Of a stretch of 64,000 nt of DNA, positions 1 to 11,100 are shown in pieces. Position numbers and translations under genes: made by a program. Source of the DNA: Oscillospiraceae bacterium (GTDB taxonomy: Bacteria > Bacillota > Clostridia > Oscillospirales > Acutalibacteraceae); NCBI GenBank assembly GCA_015065885.1, contig SVPJ01000002.1, positions 62,001-126,000 on the forward strand, read 5' to 3'. Position 1 is the first letter of the stretch, and each line of letters begins with the position of its first letter. A model generated the notes under the pieces. The model worked only from the letters and a program-made list of their open reading frames with translations. It had not been told where the DNA came from and did not search any database.

Positions 1-2695
1 TTCGTGCGAATCGCTTCTTGATATCACCATGAAGAACTGTGAGTACGGTATCTATTCGACGGGTGAAGTCAGTGGTGTTATTCAGTACTATAACGCCAAT
101 ATTCAGGCAACCAAATACGCGGTGTATCAGGAAAGTTCGGGCGTGAAGTTGAGCCTGATGGCGTCCACTGTGCGCGGCGGCCGCATCTATACTACGAACG
201 GTAACAATATCTTTATCAACAACAAGATCCAGACGGCGGCACCGCAGATCGAACTGGACTACGGTACGGTGGCGGCGATCCTTCTCGGTAACGTGGATGC
301 CTACGGTGACGAGATCAAGTATACCAATCCCGGCCGTTGTACCTTGAGTTACGATAAGGCGAAGGTGGATCTTAAACCCTATACTAAGATGACGCGTGAA
401 GAGGCGCAGGGCTTTATCAAGGCTCCCGCCAACAGCACGGTTATCATTCCCACCGATCTGGACAACAAGAATCAAGAAGACGTGACCGAGAAGGTTCAGG
501 CGTATCTGACCCAACTCGGTGAAAACGGCGGCGGTATCCTCTTTTTGCAACCCGGTAAATATCGCATCGACGGCACCTTCACCATCCCCACGGGGGTGGA
601 GTTGCGCGGTGCGGCGGACTACGCTTCCGTGCCGAAAGCGGTCAACACGATGCTGTACGTCAACACGCCCATCGAAGAGGGTAAGAACGAATACACCTCT
701 ACTGCGACCATCACGATGGAAGAAAACAGCGGTATCCGCGGTATCATCGTGAACTATCCGCATCAGAACGAGAATTTCCGTAAGATCGCGACAGTGGTCG
801 ATCCCGTTGCTACTGAGGCGAACGGCGGAGCAACGGTGATGGTGGATTATTACGAATTTGACTTCGTGCCGTATCCCTACACCATTCGCGGTACGGGTGC
901 GGATATCTATGTGGTGAACGTATCCATCCGTAACGGTTGGAACGGTGTGGACTTTATGACCTACAAGTGCGACAACCACTACATCGACTATCTGGCAGGT
1001 CACTTCTTCAACCGCGGTATCGTGATCGGCGGCGGCTCGGAAAACGGCTATGTGCGCAACTTCCAGTTCAACTACAACTCCATTTATCAGGCGGCAGCCG
1101 ATATTTGGGCCGGCTTCGGCGGAGAACCCGCAGCATCGGGCGTTGCTCAATACTTCCATCAGCCGATGCAGGCGCAGTTCAATAACAACTCCATCATCCT
1201 GCAACTCGGTCATGTGGAAAATCAGTTGGTGTACAACTGCTTTAACTATGGCTCCTACATTGGTGCGCACTTGATCGCAGAGCCCACGGGTGCTCCCGAT
1301 GTGCGTATCTTTGGCCACGGCGTGGACTACGGTACCGTTTCGCTGAAGATCGAAGCGGCGGAACGTGCGGAGTTCACCAACCTGCAGTTGACCTCTTTCA
1401 ATCAGTGTGGTTCGGACGCTAATACCAAGCGTTACGCGGTCGATCAGAGCAAAGTGCCGCTGTACGATATTTGGCTGACCGATACGTTTGAGGGCGAAGT
1501 CACCGTCACCAACTTCACCGAGTGGGCACCGTCGCCCACGTCGGGTGTGCGTGTGGACAGCGGTCGCTTGAATATGTATAATGCACAGTTCAGCCATACG
1601 GTGAGCCACCTGTTCGAGTTGAACGGCGACGGCGAGCTCAACATCGTCGGCTTCAGTTCTACCCGTGGCGACAATCCGAAGATCGTGGACAACGATCCGG
1701 AAAATCTGTATATCACGGCCGGCTTCTATCAGAGCGAGCTGCAGAATCTGGAAGGCATCGGCGCGTTTGATCACGTGTATCCGCGTGTGTCCCGTTACTC
1801 CGTGCCGAAGAACGTGATCTTCACCGACGATTCCGAGATCGTGTTTGTTGAGTCCTTCGACGATTATGATCTTACGGAAAGCTCGACCTTTACGGTAGAC
1901 AACACGCGGTACGGTTCCATGCGCCGCGGTGCCATCCGTTCGCGCTTGCCCGCGAAACAGTATATGCTGGGCATCAAGACGGGGCAAGACAAGTATGCCC
2001 CAATGCCCTTCACGCTTGAGAGCGGCAAGAAGAACGATCTGTACCGTTTGGAGTGGCGCTTCATCATTGATGAGATGCGCGATACCGAGGATAGCGAGAT
2101 CTATATGTATCTGTCCAATGCCGACACAAAGAACGATATCTTCTTTACCATCAAACGTGACGGTACGCTCTACGACCGGGATATGAATAAGGTAGGTACG
2201 CTTGAACTTGGCACCTACTATCGCTTGGCGATCGAAGTGGATGCCCGCAATAAGAACAACAAGACGGCTACGGTGTATCTCCTGAACGACGACAGCCGTA
2301 TGCTCGGTAAAGGTGCCACCCTGAAGATGGACGACGTTTTCCAAGGCGAAAACTCCGTGACGGGCTTCTGGTTTGCCGCCATGGCAATGCCGAATGAAGC
2401 TCCCGAAACCGAGACGGATATGTCACTCGACTACTTCTACATCATTCGCAGTGAGGCGAGTACCATCGGGCGTAATGTCGATCCCGACAGTGTGATGATC
2501 GGTGACGTGAACGGCAACGGCAAGGTGGACTCCACCGATGCCCGTTTGGTGTTGCAATATGCAGTGAAGAAGATATCTTCGCTTGACGCTCTTGATGCGG
2601 CGGACGTGGATGGTAACGGCCGTGTGGATTCCACCGATGCCCGTCTCATACTCCAGTACGCCGTTCGGAAGATCACGCAATTCCCTGCGGTATAA
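1..2695 (+). CDS. Secreted right-handed beta-helix (pectate-lyase-like) protein with C-terminal type I dockerin-like pair; 5' end outside window
   Basis: Reading frame is open from base 2 (SCESLLDITMKNCEYGIY...), aligning with GCSEMLSDFVIKNCEYGIY of the next paralogue, so the ATG at 29 is internal. Ends in two GDVNGNGKVDSTDARLVLQYAVKKI-type repeats. Confidence 0.85.
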   Translation, partial: SCESLLDITMKNCEYGIYSTGEVSGVIQYYNANIQATKYAVYQESSGVKLSLMASTVRGGRIYTTNGNNIFINNKIQTAAPQIELDYGTVAAILLGNVDAYGDEIKYTNPGRCTLSYDKAKVDLKPYTKMTREEAQGFIKAPANSTVIIPTDLDNKNQEDVTEKVQAYLTQLGENGGGILFLQPGKYRIDGTFTIPTGVELRGAADYASVPKAVNTMLYVNTPIEEGKNEYTSTATITMEENSGIRGIIVNYPHQNENFRKIATVVDPVATEANGGATVMVDYYEFDFVPYPYTIRGTGADIYVVNVSIRNGWNGVDFMTYKCDNHYIDYLAGHFFNRGIVIGGGSENGYVRNFQFNYNSIYQAAADIWAGFGGEPAASGVAQYFHQPMQAQFNNNSIILQLGHVENQLVYNCFNYGSYIGAHLIAEPTGAPDVRIFGHGVDYGTVSLKIEAAERAEFTNLQLTSFNQCGSDANTKRYAVDQSKVPLYDIWLTDTFEGEVTVTNFTEWAPSPTSGVRVDSGRLNMYNAQFSHTVSHLFELNGDGELNIVGFSSTRGDNPKIVDNDPENLYITAGFYQSELQNLEGIGAFDHVYPRVSRYSVPKNVIFTDDSEIVFVESFDDYDLTESSTFTVDNTRYGSMRRGAIRSRLPAKQYMLGIKTGQDKYAPMPFTLESGKKNDLYRLEWRFIIDEMRDTEDSEIYMYLSNADTKNDIFFTIKRDGTLYDRDMNKVGTLELGTYYRLAIEVDARNKNNKTATVYLLNDDSRMLGKGATLKMDDVFQGENSVTGFWFAAMAMPNEAPETETDMSLDYFYIIRSEASTIGRNVDPDSVMIGDVNGNGKVDSTDARLVLQYAVKKISSLDALDAADVDGNGRVDSTDARLILQYAVRKITQFPAV

Positions 2696-2709
2696 CCTGT
2701 GATTTCAGC

Positions 2710-2753
2710 GAGAGACAGACAGTCTATTTAGGCTGTCTGTCTCTCGAGTTTTT
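2710..2753 (+). terminator. Rho-independent terminator
   Basis: gagagacagacag/ctgtctgtctctc 13-bp stem, then gagtttttg. Confidence 0.8.
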
Positions 2754-2961
2754 GTTGTTCAACGGCGCGCCTGCACCGGTTTAACACATGTTAAACGAAA
2801 TTTATCACATTTGTAAATTTAGAACAAAATATAAACTTTTTTCTAATGCAACTTTATAAATTCCATTGACAGAAAAGAGAATTTGTGATAAATATAGTAT
2901 GTAAGTTTGGAGCGGTTTGCTATGCCGCTCTGCACAGTTCATCACAAGAAGGAGAAACACA

Positions 2962-5900
2962 ATGAAAAAGCGTATTCTTTCCGTTCTGCTTTCGGTCTGT
3001 CTGTTGCTTCCGCTGTTGGCAGTGGCGGACATTCAGCCCGTATCGGCAGAGACAAGCGCAGACTACATCATCAAAGAACTTCCGGCGTTCCAAGCCAACG
3101 TGACGGCAACTTTGTCGGCGGGCGGCAGCCTTTGGACTTCGCCGAACGTGAAGTTCGATGCGGTCGATCTGACCAAATACGGTTACGATAAAGATCCCGC
3201 CAACGTCGGTTTCCAGATGGACACCTTCGTGACGGGTGACGCGCTGTTTATGGAGTATATGAACAGCGGCTATCTCGGCGGTCAGATGGAGATCACCTCC
3301 AGCGGCGTGCCGGATAAAAACGAGGCGATGGCGTGGCCGAACAACCTGAGTTTCGGCGAAGGGGAATGGATACGCATCACCATTCCGTTCTCAAAGTACA
3401 GCGGCACGGATTTCAAGCCGAACAATTTCAATTTCACCCGTATGTATTTAAACGGCCCCGAACCGCACGCACCTTCCAAGTATTTTGGTGCCACCGGTAC
3501 GTTTAAAATTGCCAACCTCTGTATTGTGGACTTACGCGTTCCCGAAGAGGAACGTCCCACGACGGAGGAGATGCCGCTCGGTGACGGTACGTTTGAGCCT
3601 GAAGTGCCCGTGTGGAAAGAAGTGGAGTTTACCGCGGGTTACGACGACAGCGTGAAATATGTCGCGGGCTACAACCTTGCGGAGTACGTCGCGGAACACG
3701 AGTCGCAACTGCGCGAAAAAGGCTTCGACGGCAGCGACTATACCGCGGTGGTCAACTCGCTTTTGGAAGGCTTGAGTGTCGCAGGTGGCGGTACGCTGTT
3801 TATTCCTGCGGGTCATTATCCGTTCTACGGTGAGATTCGTGTGCCTGCGGGCATCAGCATTGTCGGCGAATGGTCGAATCCCGATGAAAACCCCGAGATC
3901 CGCGGCACGGTGCTGGAAGTATACGGCGGTCGCGGCAGTGTGGACGGTGCGGCGTTCATCAACATGGGTGGCAGCAGTAAGGTGAGCAACCTCAGCGTTT
4001 GGTATCCCGAACAGTCGGTGGAAAACGTGGCACAGTATCCGCCGTCGTTCAGCACGAACGGCTACGCCGTGGTGCAGAAGGTGACGCTGGTCAACTCCTA
4101 TTTCGGCATTCAGAACGTCAACACCTGTAACTCGCCTAACGCGTGGGATGTCTATGGCACCCCGCTCAACATCGGTATCGATTTCGACAACGTTATTGAT
4201 ATCCACCGCATTCAGAACATTCACTTTGCGGCAAAATATTGGGAGCGTTCGGGATTGCCGAATGCACCTACTACCGCGGAACAGAAGCAACTGTTGGAAG
4301 AGCAACTGTACAACTACGCCATCGGTATCACGGTACGCCGTATCGACTGGTCGTACGTCGGTTTCAGTGATATTAAGGGTTACAACATCGGTTTGTTTTT
4401 CGATCTTTCTGTGGGCGGCGGTTATCCGAACGGCCAGTGTATGTCGATGACCTTTACCGACTGCAAATACGCCGTGTTTGCCTACGGCATCAGCGGTTGC
4501 TCGGAAATGCTGTCGGATTTTGTGATCAAGAACTGCGAATACGGTATCTATACCGACGAGGATGCCGACGGTATTCTGCAAATGGTGAATATGGAGATCT
4601 CAGCAACCAAAGAAGCCATTCATCAAGGCGGTAAGGTGCGTATGAGCATCGTGAACTCCACCATTCGCGGCGGTAAAGTGGTACTTGAAGGCGGCAACAA
4701 CATCTTTATGAACAACGAATTTTTGACGTTGGCACCGCACATTACGATGGACAGCGGTACGGTATCCGCCATTGTAGTGGGGAACACCGATTCCTTCGGT
4801 GATGAGATCGAATACGATAACAAGGCATCCTGTGCTTTGAGCTATTCAGCGGAAAAGGCAGATATTGCCACCTATACGCCTGTCACGCGTGAGGAACTGT
4901 TTAAGGATGAGGATTACGGTCCCAAGGGGGATACCGTTCTTCTTCCGCAGGATATCGACACGACGGGTATGACCGACGTGACCGAAAAATTGCAGGGCTA
5001 TTTGACCGAACTCGGCAATCAGGGCGGCGGTACGCTGTATCTTATCCCCGGCATCTACCGTATTGAGGGTACCCTTTCGGTTCCCGAAGGGGTGGAATTG
5101 CGCGGCTCGCTCGACGTGGGTGCCCAGCCGACGGCGAAGAACACCATTTTTATGGTGTACACTCCCATTGAAGCGGGTAAAGATCAGTACACCTCCACCG
5201 CAACGCTCACCATGGCGAAGAACAGCGGTATCCGCGGCGTCATCTTCAACTATCCCGAACAGAACGCGACCTACACCAAAGAAGTGGAGACGGTCGGCGA
5301 AGGGGATAAGGCGGTAACCGATGATTGGTATTATTTCGACTTCGTGCAGTATCCGTTCCTTGTGCGCGGTGCGGGCGAAAACGTCTATCTTATCAACACC
5401 ACCTTCCGCAATGCGTGGAACGGTGTGGATTTCAAGACCTACCGTTGTGATAATCACTACATCAGTTATTTGGCGGGTCACTGCTACAACCGCGGTGTGG
5501 TCGTCGGTAACGGCACCACCGGCGGTGTGATCCGCGACATTCAGTTCAACTACAACTCGATCCTCGGTGCTCCCGGTAAATGGGCCGGCTTTGGCGGCTT
5601 TGAAAATACCGGTGAAATTTCCTCCGGCTTCCATCAGCAGATGCAGGCGCAGTTCAACAACAACGCCATTGTCATCCAATTGGGTGACGTAAACGACCAG
5701 ATCGTGTACGATTGCTTCAACTATGCAGGTTACATCGGTACGCATCTGGTAGAGGAGAACGGCGAAGCCGCCAATGTGCGTCTCTTCGGTCGTGGTGTGG
5801 ACTATAATACGGTTGGCACTAAAGTAGAAGCGGCGGAAAACGTGGAATTCCTCAGCTATCAGGCGTGTGCATTCAACCAGGCGGGCTCGAACGGCAGCAC

Positions 5901-7158
5901 CGGTCGCTGGGCGGTGGACCAGTCGGTCAACCCCATTTACGACATTTGGGTGACCGATAGTTTTGAAGGTAAGCTTTCGCTGGTGAACATGGTGGAATGG
6001 GGTCCCTCGGCGAACGCGGCGATCCGCGTGGACAACGGCGAATTGGTCGTCACTAACGCCACCATTATGCACGATAACACCAAGCGTTTTGAAATGAACG
6101 GCGACGGTATCCTTACGATGTTTGCGTTGCAGCTCGGCGGTAACTGGACGGGCGAATTGGCGACGGAGAATCAGGATCAGCTGTTTATCAAGGGCGGCTG
6201 CTACACCATCGCTCCGCCCGAGCAGCAGAATATGGGCGCTTTTGATTGGATGTATCTCAACCGTACCCGCTGGTCGGTGCCGAATAACGTGACCTTTGCC
6301 GACGGTGCGGAATTGATGGCGACCGAAGCGTTTGATGGGTATGAGTTCACCAAAACATCCGATTACCGCGTGTACGACGCCACTACTGTGACTGAGCGTC
6401 GCGGTGAGGTACGGTTGCGCATGAAGGATTCGCAGTTCATGCAAGGTGTTCTGTCGGGTCAGAATGCGAAGGAAAAACCCGCGTTTGAACTCACAAGCGG
6501 CAACGCGAAAGATCTCTATCGTATCGAGTGGCGCCTGAAGGTGGATTCGATGCGCGCTACCGAGGATAGCGAGATCACCTTGTCCGTGTCGACGATCGAC
6601 CGTAACGTATGCAGTGAAGAAGTATTTACCATCACGAAAGACGGTGCGGTCTATCTGAAGGATGGCACGAAACTGGGGACCGTCGAGTTCGGTACGTATT
6701 ACCGTTTTGCGGTGGAATACGATGCACGTAACAAGAATCAAAAGACGATGACAGTCTACTTGCTGAACGACAGCAACGGCGTGATCGGCAAGAGCGCTGC
6801 TGCCGTGATGTCCGATGCGTTCCAAGGGGAGAATAATCTGTCCGGTTTCTTGCTCTCCTCGATTGCGGAAACGGATACGGCACCCGATACCGAGACGGAC
6901 TTCACGCTCGACTATTTCTACGCTCTGCGCAGTGCGGAAAGCACCATTGCGGCGGGTGCGGTCGGTGACGTGGACGGCAACGGCAAGATCGATTCCACCG
7001 ATGCGCGTCTGGTCTTACAGTATGCGGTGAAGAAGATCGCGGCATTGCCGAACGCGAACGTTGCGGACGTGGACGGTAACGGCAAGATCGACTCGACCGA
7101 TGCCCGTCTGATCCTGCAATACGCGGTGAAGAAGATTTCCAAGTTCCCCGCAGCGTAA
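2962..7158 (+). CDS. Secreted double beta-helix protein with dockerin-like C-terminus (paralogue 2)
   Basis: SD aaggaga upstream; signal peptide MKKRILSVLLSVCLLLPLLAVADIQPVSA; two GGGTLFIPAGHY / GGGTLYLIPGIYRI beta-helix starts; terminal GDVDGNGKIDSTDARLVLQYAVKKI x2. Confidence 0.88.
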   Translation: MKKRILSVLLSVCLLLPLLAVADIQPVSAETSADYIIKELPAFQANVTATLSAGGSLWTSPNVKFDAVDLTKYGYDKDPANVGFQMDTFVTGDALFMEYMNSGYLGGQMEITSSGVPDKNEAMAWPNNLSFGEGEWIRITIPFSKYSGTDFKPNNFNFTRMYLNGPEPHAPSKYFGATGTFKIANLCIVDLRVPEEERPTTEEMPLGDGTFEPEVPVWKEVEFTAGYDDSVKYVAGYNLAEYVAEHESQLREKGFDGSDYTAVVNSLLEGLSVAGGGTLFIPAGHYPFYGEIRVPAGISIVGEWSNPDENPEIRGTVLEVYGGRGSVDGAAFINMGGSSKVSNLSVWYPEQSVENVAQYPPSFSTNGYAVVQKVTLVNSYFGIQNVNTCNSPNAWDVYGTPLNIGIDFDNVIDIHRIQNIHFAAKYWERSGLPNAPTTAEQKQLLEEQLYNYAIGITVRRIDWSYVGFSDIKGYNIGLFFDLSVGGGYPNGQCMSMTFTDCKYAVFAYGISGCSEMLSDFVIKNCEYGIYTDEDADGILQMVNMEISATKEAIHQGGKVRMSIVNSTIRGGKVVLEGGNNIFMNNEFLTLAPHITMDSGTVSAIVVGNTDSFGDEIEYDNKASCALSYSAEKADIATYTPVTREELFKDEDYGPKGDTVLLPQDIDTTGMTDVTEKLQGYLTELGNQGGGTLYLIPGIYRIEGTLSVPEGVELRGSLDVGAQPTAKNTIFMVYTPIEAGKDQYTSTATLTMAKNSGIRGVIFNYPEQNATYTKEVETVGEGDKAVTDDWYYFDFVQYPFLVRGAGENVYLINTTFRNAWNGVDFKTYRCDNHYISYLAGHCYNRGVVVGNGTTGGVIRDIQFNYNSILGAPGKWAGFGGFENTGEISSGFHQQMQAQFNNNAIVIQLGDVNDQIVYDCFNYAGYIGTHLVEENGEAANVRLFGRGVDYNTVGTKVEAAENVEFLSYQACAFNQAGSNGSTGRWAVDQSVNPIYDIWVTDSFEGKLSLVNMVEWGPSANAAIRVDNGELVVTNATIMHDNTKRFEMNGDGILTMFALQLGGNWTGELATENQDQLFIKGGCYTIAPPEQQNMGAFDWMYLNRTRWSVPNNVTFADGAELMATEAFDGYEFTKTSDYRVYDATTVTERRGEVRLRMKDSQFMQGVLSGQNAKEKPAFELTSGNAKDLYRIEWRLKVDSMRATEDSEITLSVSTIDRNVCSEEVFTITKDGAVYLKDGTKLGTVEFGTYYRFAVEYDARNKNQKTMTVYLLNDSNGVIGKSAAAVMSDAFQGENNLSGFLLSSIAETDTAPDTETDFTLDYFYALRSAESTIAAGAVGDVDGNGKIDSTDARLVLQYAVKKIAALPNANVADVDGNGKIDSTDARLILQYAVKKISKFPAA

Positions 7159-7170
7159 AATAACGATAAC

Positions 7171-7206
7171 AAAGAGGCTGTCGCGTTTTGCGACAGCCTC
7201 TTTGTG
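7171..7206. terminator. Bidirectional terminator
   Basis: aaagaggctgtcgc-gtttt-gcgacagcctcttt. Confidence 0.8.
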
Positions 7207-7238
7207 TAATACGTGGATATAAGAGGGGAGAGCTTGTG

Positions 7239-8072
7239 TTATTGCGCATTTGTCTTTATAAAATCCTTCGGTGAGATTCCCACTTTACGGTGGAACAAGC
7301 GCGAAAAATACAAGGAATCCGTATACCCGACCGAAAGGGCTACGTCTTTTATAGAAAGTGTACGTTCTTTCAAAAGAAGTTGCTTTGCCTTTTCGATACG
7401 CAAATTCAGAAGGAATTCTTGCGGCGAAAGTCCGTAATCTTCTTTAAAACGAGCGTAAATATAATTGCGGCTGTAATTGAATTGCGCCGCAATCGTTTGA
7501 ATGGAAATGTTCTCATAGTAGTTTTCGCGAATAAACCGCATCACTTTTTGGGAAATCGTATCGGAAGAAATAGCCGATCGCAGTTCGGCAAAATGCAATG
7601 CTAAGATGCGATACAGTGCGGCGTTCAAAACCGCCGCTTCCTCGCGTTCGTTCGTCGGTTGAAAATTCGAAAGAGTGCTGTTTATAATATCTGCGCAGGC
7701 TTTTGTGTTTTCAAACGCAAAAACGCTGTTGTGACAAGATAGGTCGCATTTCTCAAGTGCGTCCTGTGCTTTACTTCCGCTGAACATGATCCAGAACACT
7801 TCGTACGGGGTGCTATCCTCTGCGACGATGTGTTCTAACTCGTTCGGGACGGCGAGATATCCGTTACCCGCCGTGAATTCGTTTTCGCAAAATTTGCCGT
7901 ACCCTTGGGTAATGTATTGCAGAAGAAACACATCCCGCTTCATAACCTGGCGGAATCCTTTCGGGGCGCATAAGTGACCCGTTTCCAATACGTGCAGGTC
8001 GTCGCTCAAGCGAAATGACGTGCTGCGATAGAGATGAGGTAATTTCTCGTTCGACAGAGAAGAGATAAGCAT
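7239..8072 (-). CDS. AraC-family transcriptional regulator
   Basis: C-terminal double HTH (IQTIAAQFNYSRNYIYARFKEDYGLSPQEFLLNLRIEKAKQLL...DVALSVGYTDSLYFSRLFHRKVGISPKDF); SD ggaggtg before ATG. Confidence 0.9.
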   Translation of the reverse strand: MLISSLSNEKLPHLYRSTSFRLSDDLHVLETGHLCAPKGFRQVMKRDVFLLQYITQGYGKFCENEFTAGNGYLAVPNELEHIVAEDSTPYEVFWIMFSGSKAQDALEKCDLSCHNSVFAFENTKACADIINSTLSNFQPTNEREEAAVLNAALYRILALHFAELRSAISSDTISQKVMRFIRENYYENISIQTIAAQFNYSRNYIYARFKEDYGLSPQEFLLNLRIEKAKQLLLKERTLSIKDVALSVGYTDSLYFSRLFHRKVGISPKDFIKTNAQ

Positions 8073-8199
8073 GTCTGCACCTCCAAATATAACATTTGTC
8101 CATATTATACCATCATTTTTCTATTGTTTCAAGTGGGAGCGCTATGCAATAATCATATATAAGAAAGAAAATGTTTTGTGAAAAAGAGGAGAGAATGAT

Positions 8200-11100
8200 A
8201 TGAAACGCCGCTTTTTATCCGTATTCCTTTGCTTCTGCCTGCTGATTCCTGCCCTTGTTTTTTCAACGGGTGAAACGGTTTCGGCACGATCGGAATATGT
8301 TATTTTACCGCTGGATTTCCGCATTGCAACTTCGGTCACACTGAATAACAGCGGGCAGGTGTATGCTTCGGAATCGGTAACGTTTGATGCGATCGATCTA
8401 ACGCAGTATAACTACGCCGAAGACCCTTCCCGCATCGCCTTGCAGATCGATACATACGTAAGCGGTGACGAGGCGTTTCTTGCGTATGCCGAAAGCGGCT
8501 TGGGTGGCGGTCAGGTCGAGATTTCCAGCAGCGGCATATGGGATACGGAAGAATTGTGCTGCTCTTCATCCGAAATCACCTTCAAAAGTGGGGAGTGGGT
8601 GCGGGTGGTTTTGCCGCTGTCTATTTTTACCACCAAATACGGTGACGAATTTTGCCCTGAAAACTTCAACTTTTTACGTATTTATTTGGCTGACCATGCC
8701 CCGCAGAAATATACCGGTGCAAGCGGTATGGTGAAGATTATAAATCCTTGCTTGATTGATACGGCAGTACCTGAGGAGGAGCGTCCGGATACGCAGGTCG
8801 GTGACGGATCCTTCGTACCGGATGCACCCGTATTTCACAAGGTGACGGTGACCCAAGGGTACGACGACAGTACCTCAGTGTTTGCGGGGTATGATTTGAG
8901 AGAATACCTCGCCACACACACCGATATCGCGGTGACCGACCGCGACGGCAACCGCGATTACAGTGCCGTAGTAAATTCCTTGCTTAGTGGGTTACAGCAA
9001 GCAGGTGGCGGTACCTTGTTTATTCCTGCAGGCGAATGGGAGTTTCGCAGCGAGATCGTTCTTCCGTCCGGTGTGTCGATTTGCGGTGAATGGAACAATC
9101 CCGATAAAAATCCCGAGATTCGCGGCACCATTTTGAAGGTGTATTGCGGAGGCGGTTCGTCAACCGGCACACCGTTTATCGATATGGAACACCACACAAA
9201 GGTGCAAAATATCAGTATTTGGTATCCCGAACAGTCGGTGCAAAAAATCGTAGAATATCCCGCTTCTATCCAGACAGATAACTATACGTTCGTACAAAAT
9301 GTCACGTTGGTCAACTCCTATATCGGTATCGCCAACGTGGATACGGCGTGCTGCCCCAATGCGTGGAACATTTACGGTACGCCGTTGTGTGTCGGTGTAG
9401 ATTTCGATCAGGTCGTCGATATCGCACGTATTGAAGAATTGCATTTTGCAGCAAAATATTGGGAAGAGTCGCAACTCAGCGGTGCTCCTGCAAGCGGCAC
9501 AGAGCGGGATTTGTTGGAGGAATATTTATACGACTACGGTATCGGTCTCACCCTGCGGCGCATTGACTGGTCCTACGCAAACCATTCCGATTTCAGTGGA
9601 TACAATATCGGACTTTTGCTTGCTGCTTCCTCCGACGGTGTGCATTATCCCAACGGACAATGTGTGGGATTGAATTTCACGGGTTGCAAGTATGGTGTCT
9701 TCGTATATGGCGTAAATTATTGCACCGAAGCGTTCAGCGAATTCGTCGTCAAGGACTGCGAATACGGCATCTATCTTACCGAACGTGACGATGGCGCGGC
9801 AGAAGGCACATTGAATATCTACGCCGCTTCGATTGAGGCGACCAAGCAGGCCATCTATCAAGGCGGTATGGTGCAGCTCAACGTGATGAACTCCACTATT
9901 CGCAGAGGTGCGGTCGTCACTGCGAACGGCAATAATACCTTCATCAATAACCAAATGTATACAGCAGGACCTCAGATTTTGTTGGATTACGGTACGGTGT
10001 CCGCTGTGTTGATCGGCAATACCGATTACTACAACAATCCCATTTCGTACGTAAATGCCGGTTTATGTACGTTGGGCTACGACGAAACCAAGGCAGATAT
10101 CGATTCCTATGTTCCAATGACGCGCGAAGAAGCAATGGGGGAGGTGAAAGCGCCCGCTTCGGCGGCACACATCATACCGAACGATCTGGATAATACAGGT
10201 GAGACCGATGTGACCGAAGCGTTGCAGGCGTATTTGACCGCACTCGGTCGAGGTGAGGGCGGCACCCTGTTCCTCGTGCCCGGAAAATACCGAATAGACG
10301 GTGCGTTTACGATCCCGCGTGGTGTGGAGCTGCGTGGTTCGGGCGATTTTGCCACCATTCCGATGGCGGCGAATACCATTTTACAGGTATATACGAAGGT
10401 AGAGGATGGAAAGACCGCAGAAAACGCCACGGCGACGGTAACCCTGGAAGAAGCAAGCGGCATCCGCGGTATTATTTTCAATTATCCCGAACAGAATTCT
10501 ACTTATCGCGTGATCGAAACGGTATACGATCCCGTTGCGAATACGAACGTGGATTACTATCGATTCGATTTTACGCCGTATCCCTATACCGTACGCGGCA
10601 CGGGGGCAGGCGTGTACCTTGTCAACGTAACGGTACGTAACGGTTGGAACGGGGTGGATTTCGCTACCTTCCGTTGTGACGATCACTATGTCGATTACCT
10701 TGCGGGGCATTTTTTCCATCGCGGCATTACGATCGGTAATGGGTCAAAAGACGGGTACGTTCGTAATTTCCAGTTCAACTATAATTCCATTCTTGCTCCG
10801 TACGTCGTGACGTGGTTTGGCTTCGGCGGTGTGCCGAGCCTGCATTTGCAAAACGCCTTTCACCAACCGATGCAAGCGCAGTTTAACAATCACTCCGTTT
10901 CGTTGCAGCTCGGTTACGTCGAAAATCAGTTGATCTACAATTGCTTCAACTATTCTTCGTTTATCGGCGTTCATCTGATTGAAGAGGGCGGACGTGCGGC
11001 GGATGCCCGTATCATCGGTCACGGCGTAGATTACGGTACACAGGCTGTCAAAATCGAAGCAGCGGAACACGTTGCTTTTGCCAATCTGCAGGTAACCTCG

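Noticed and set aside
3532-4581. 349-aa minus-strand ORF inside the second beta-helix gene
   Set aside because: Antisense to a high-quality coding frame; His/Arg/Val-rich composition typical of mirror-frame translation, no SD, no motif.
4846-6825. 659-aa minus-strand ORF
   Set aside because: Antisense shadow of the 2962-7158 gene; same mirror-frame composition, no promoter or SD.
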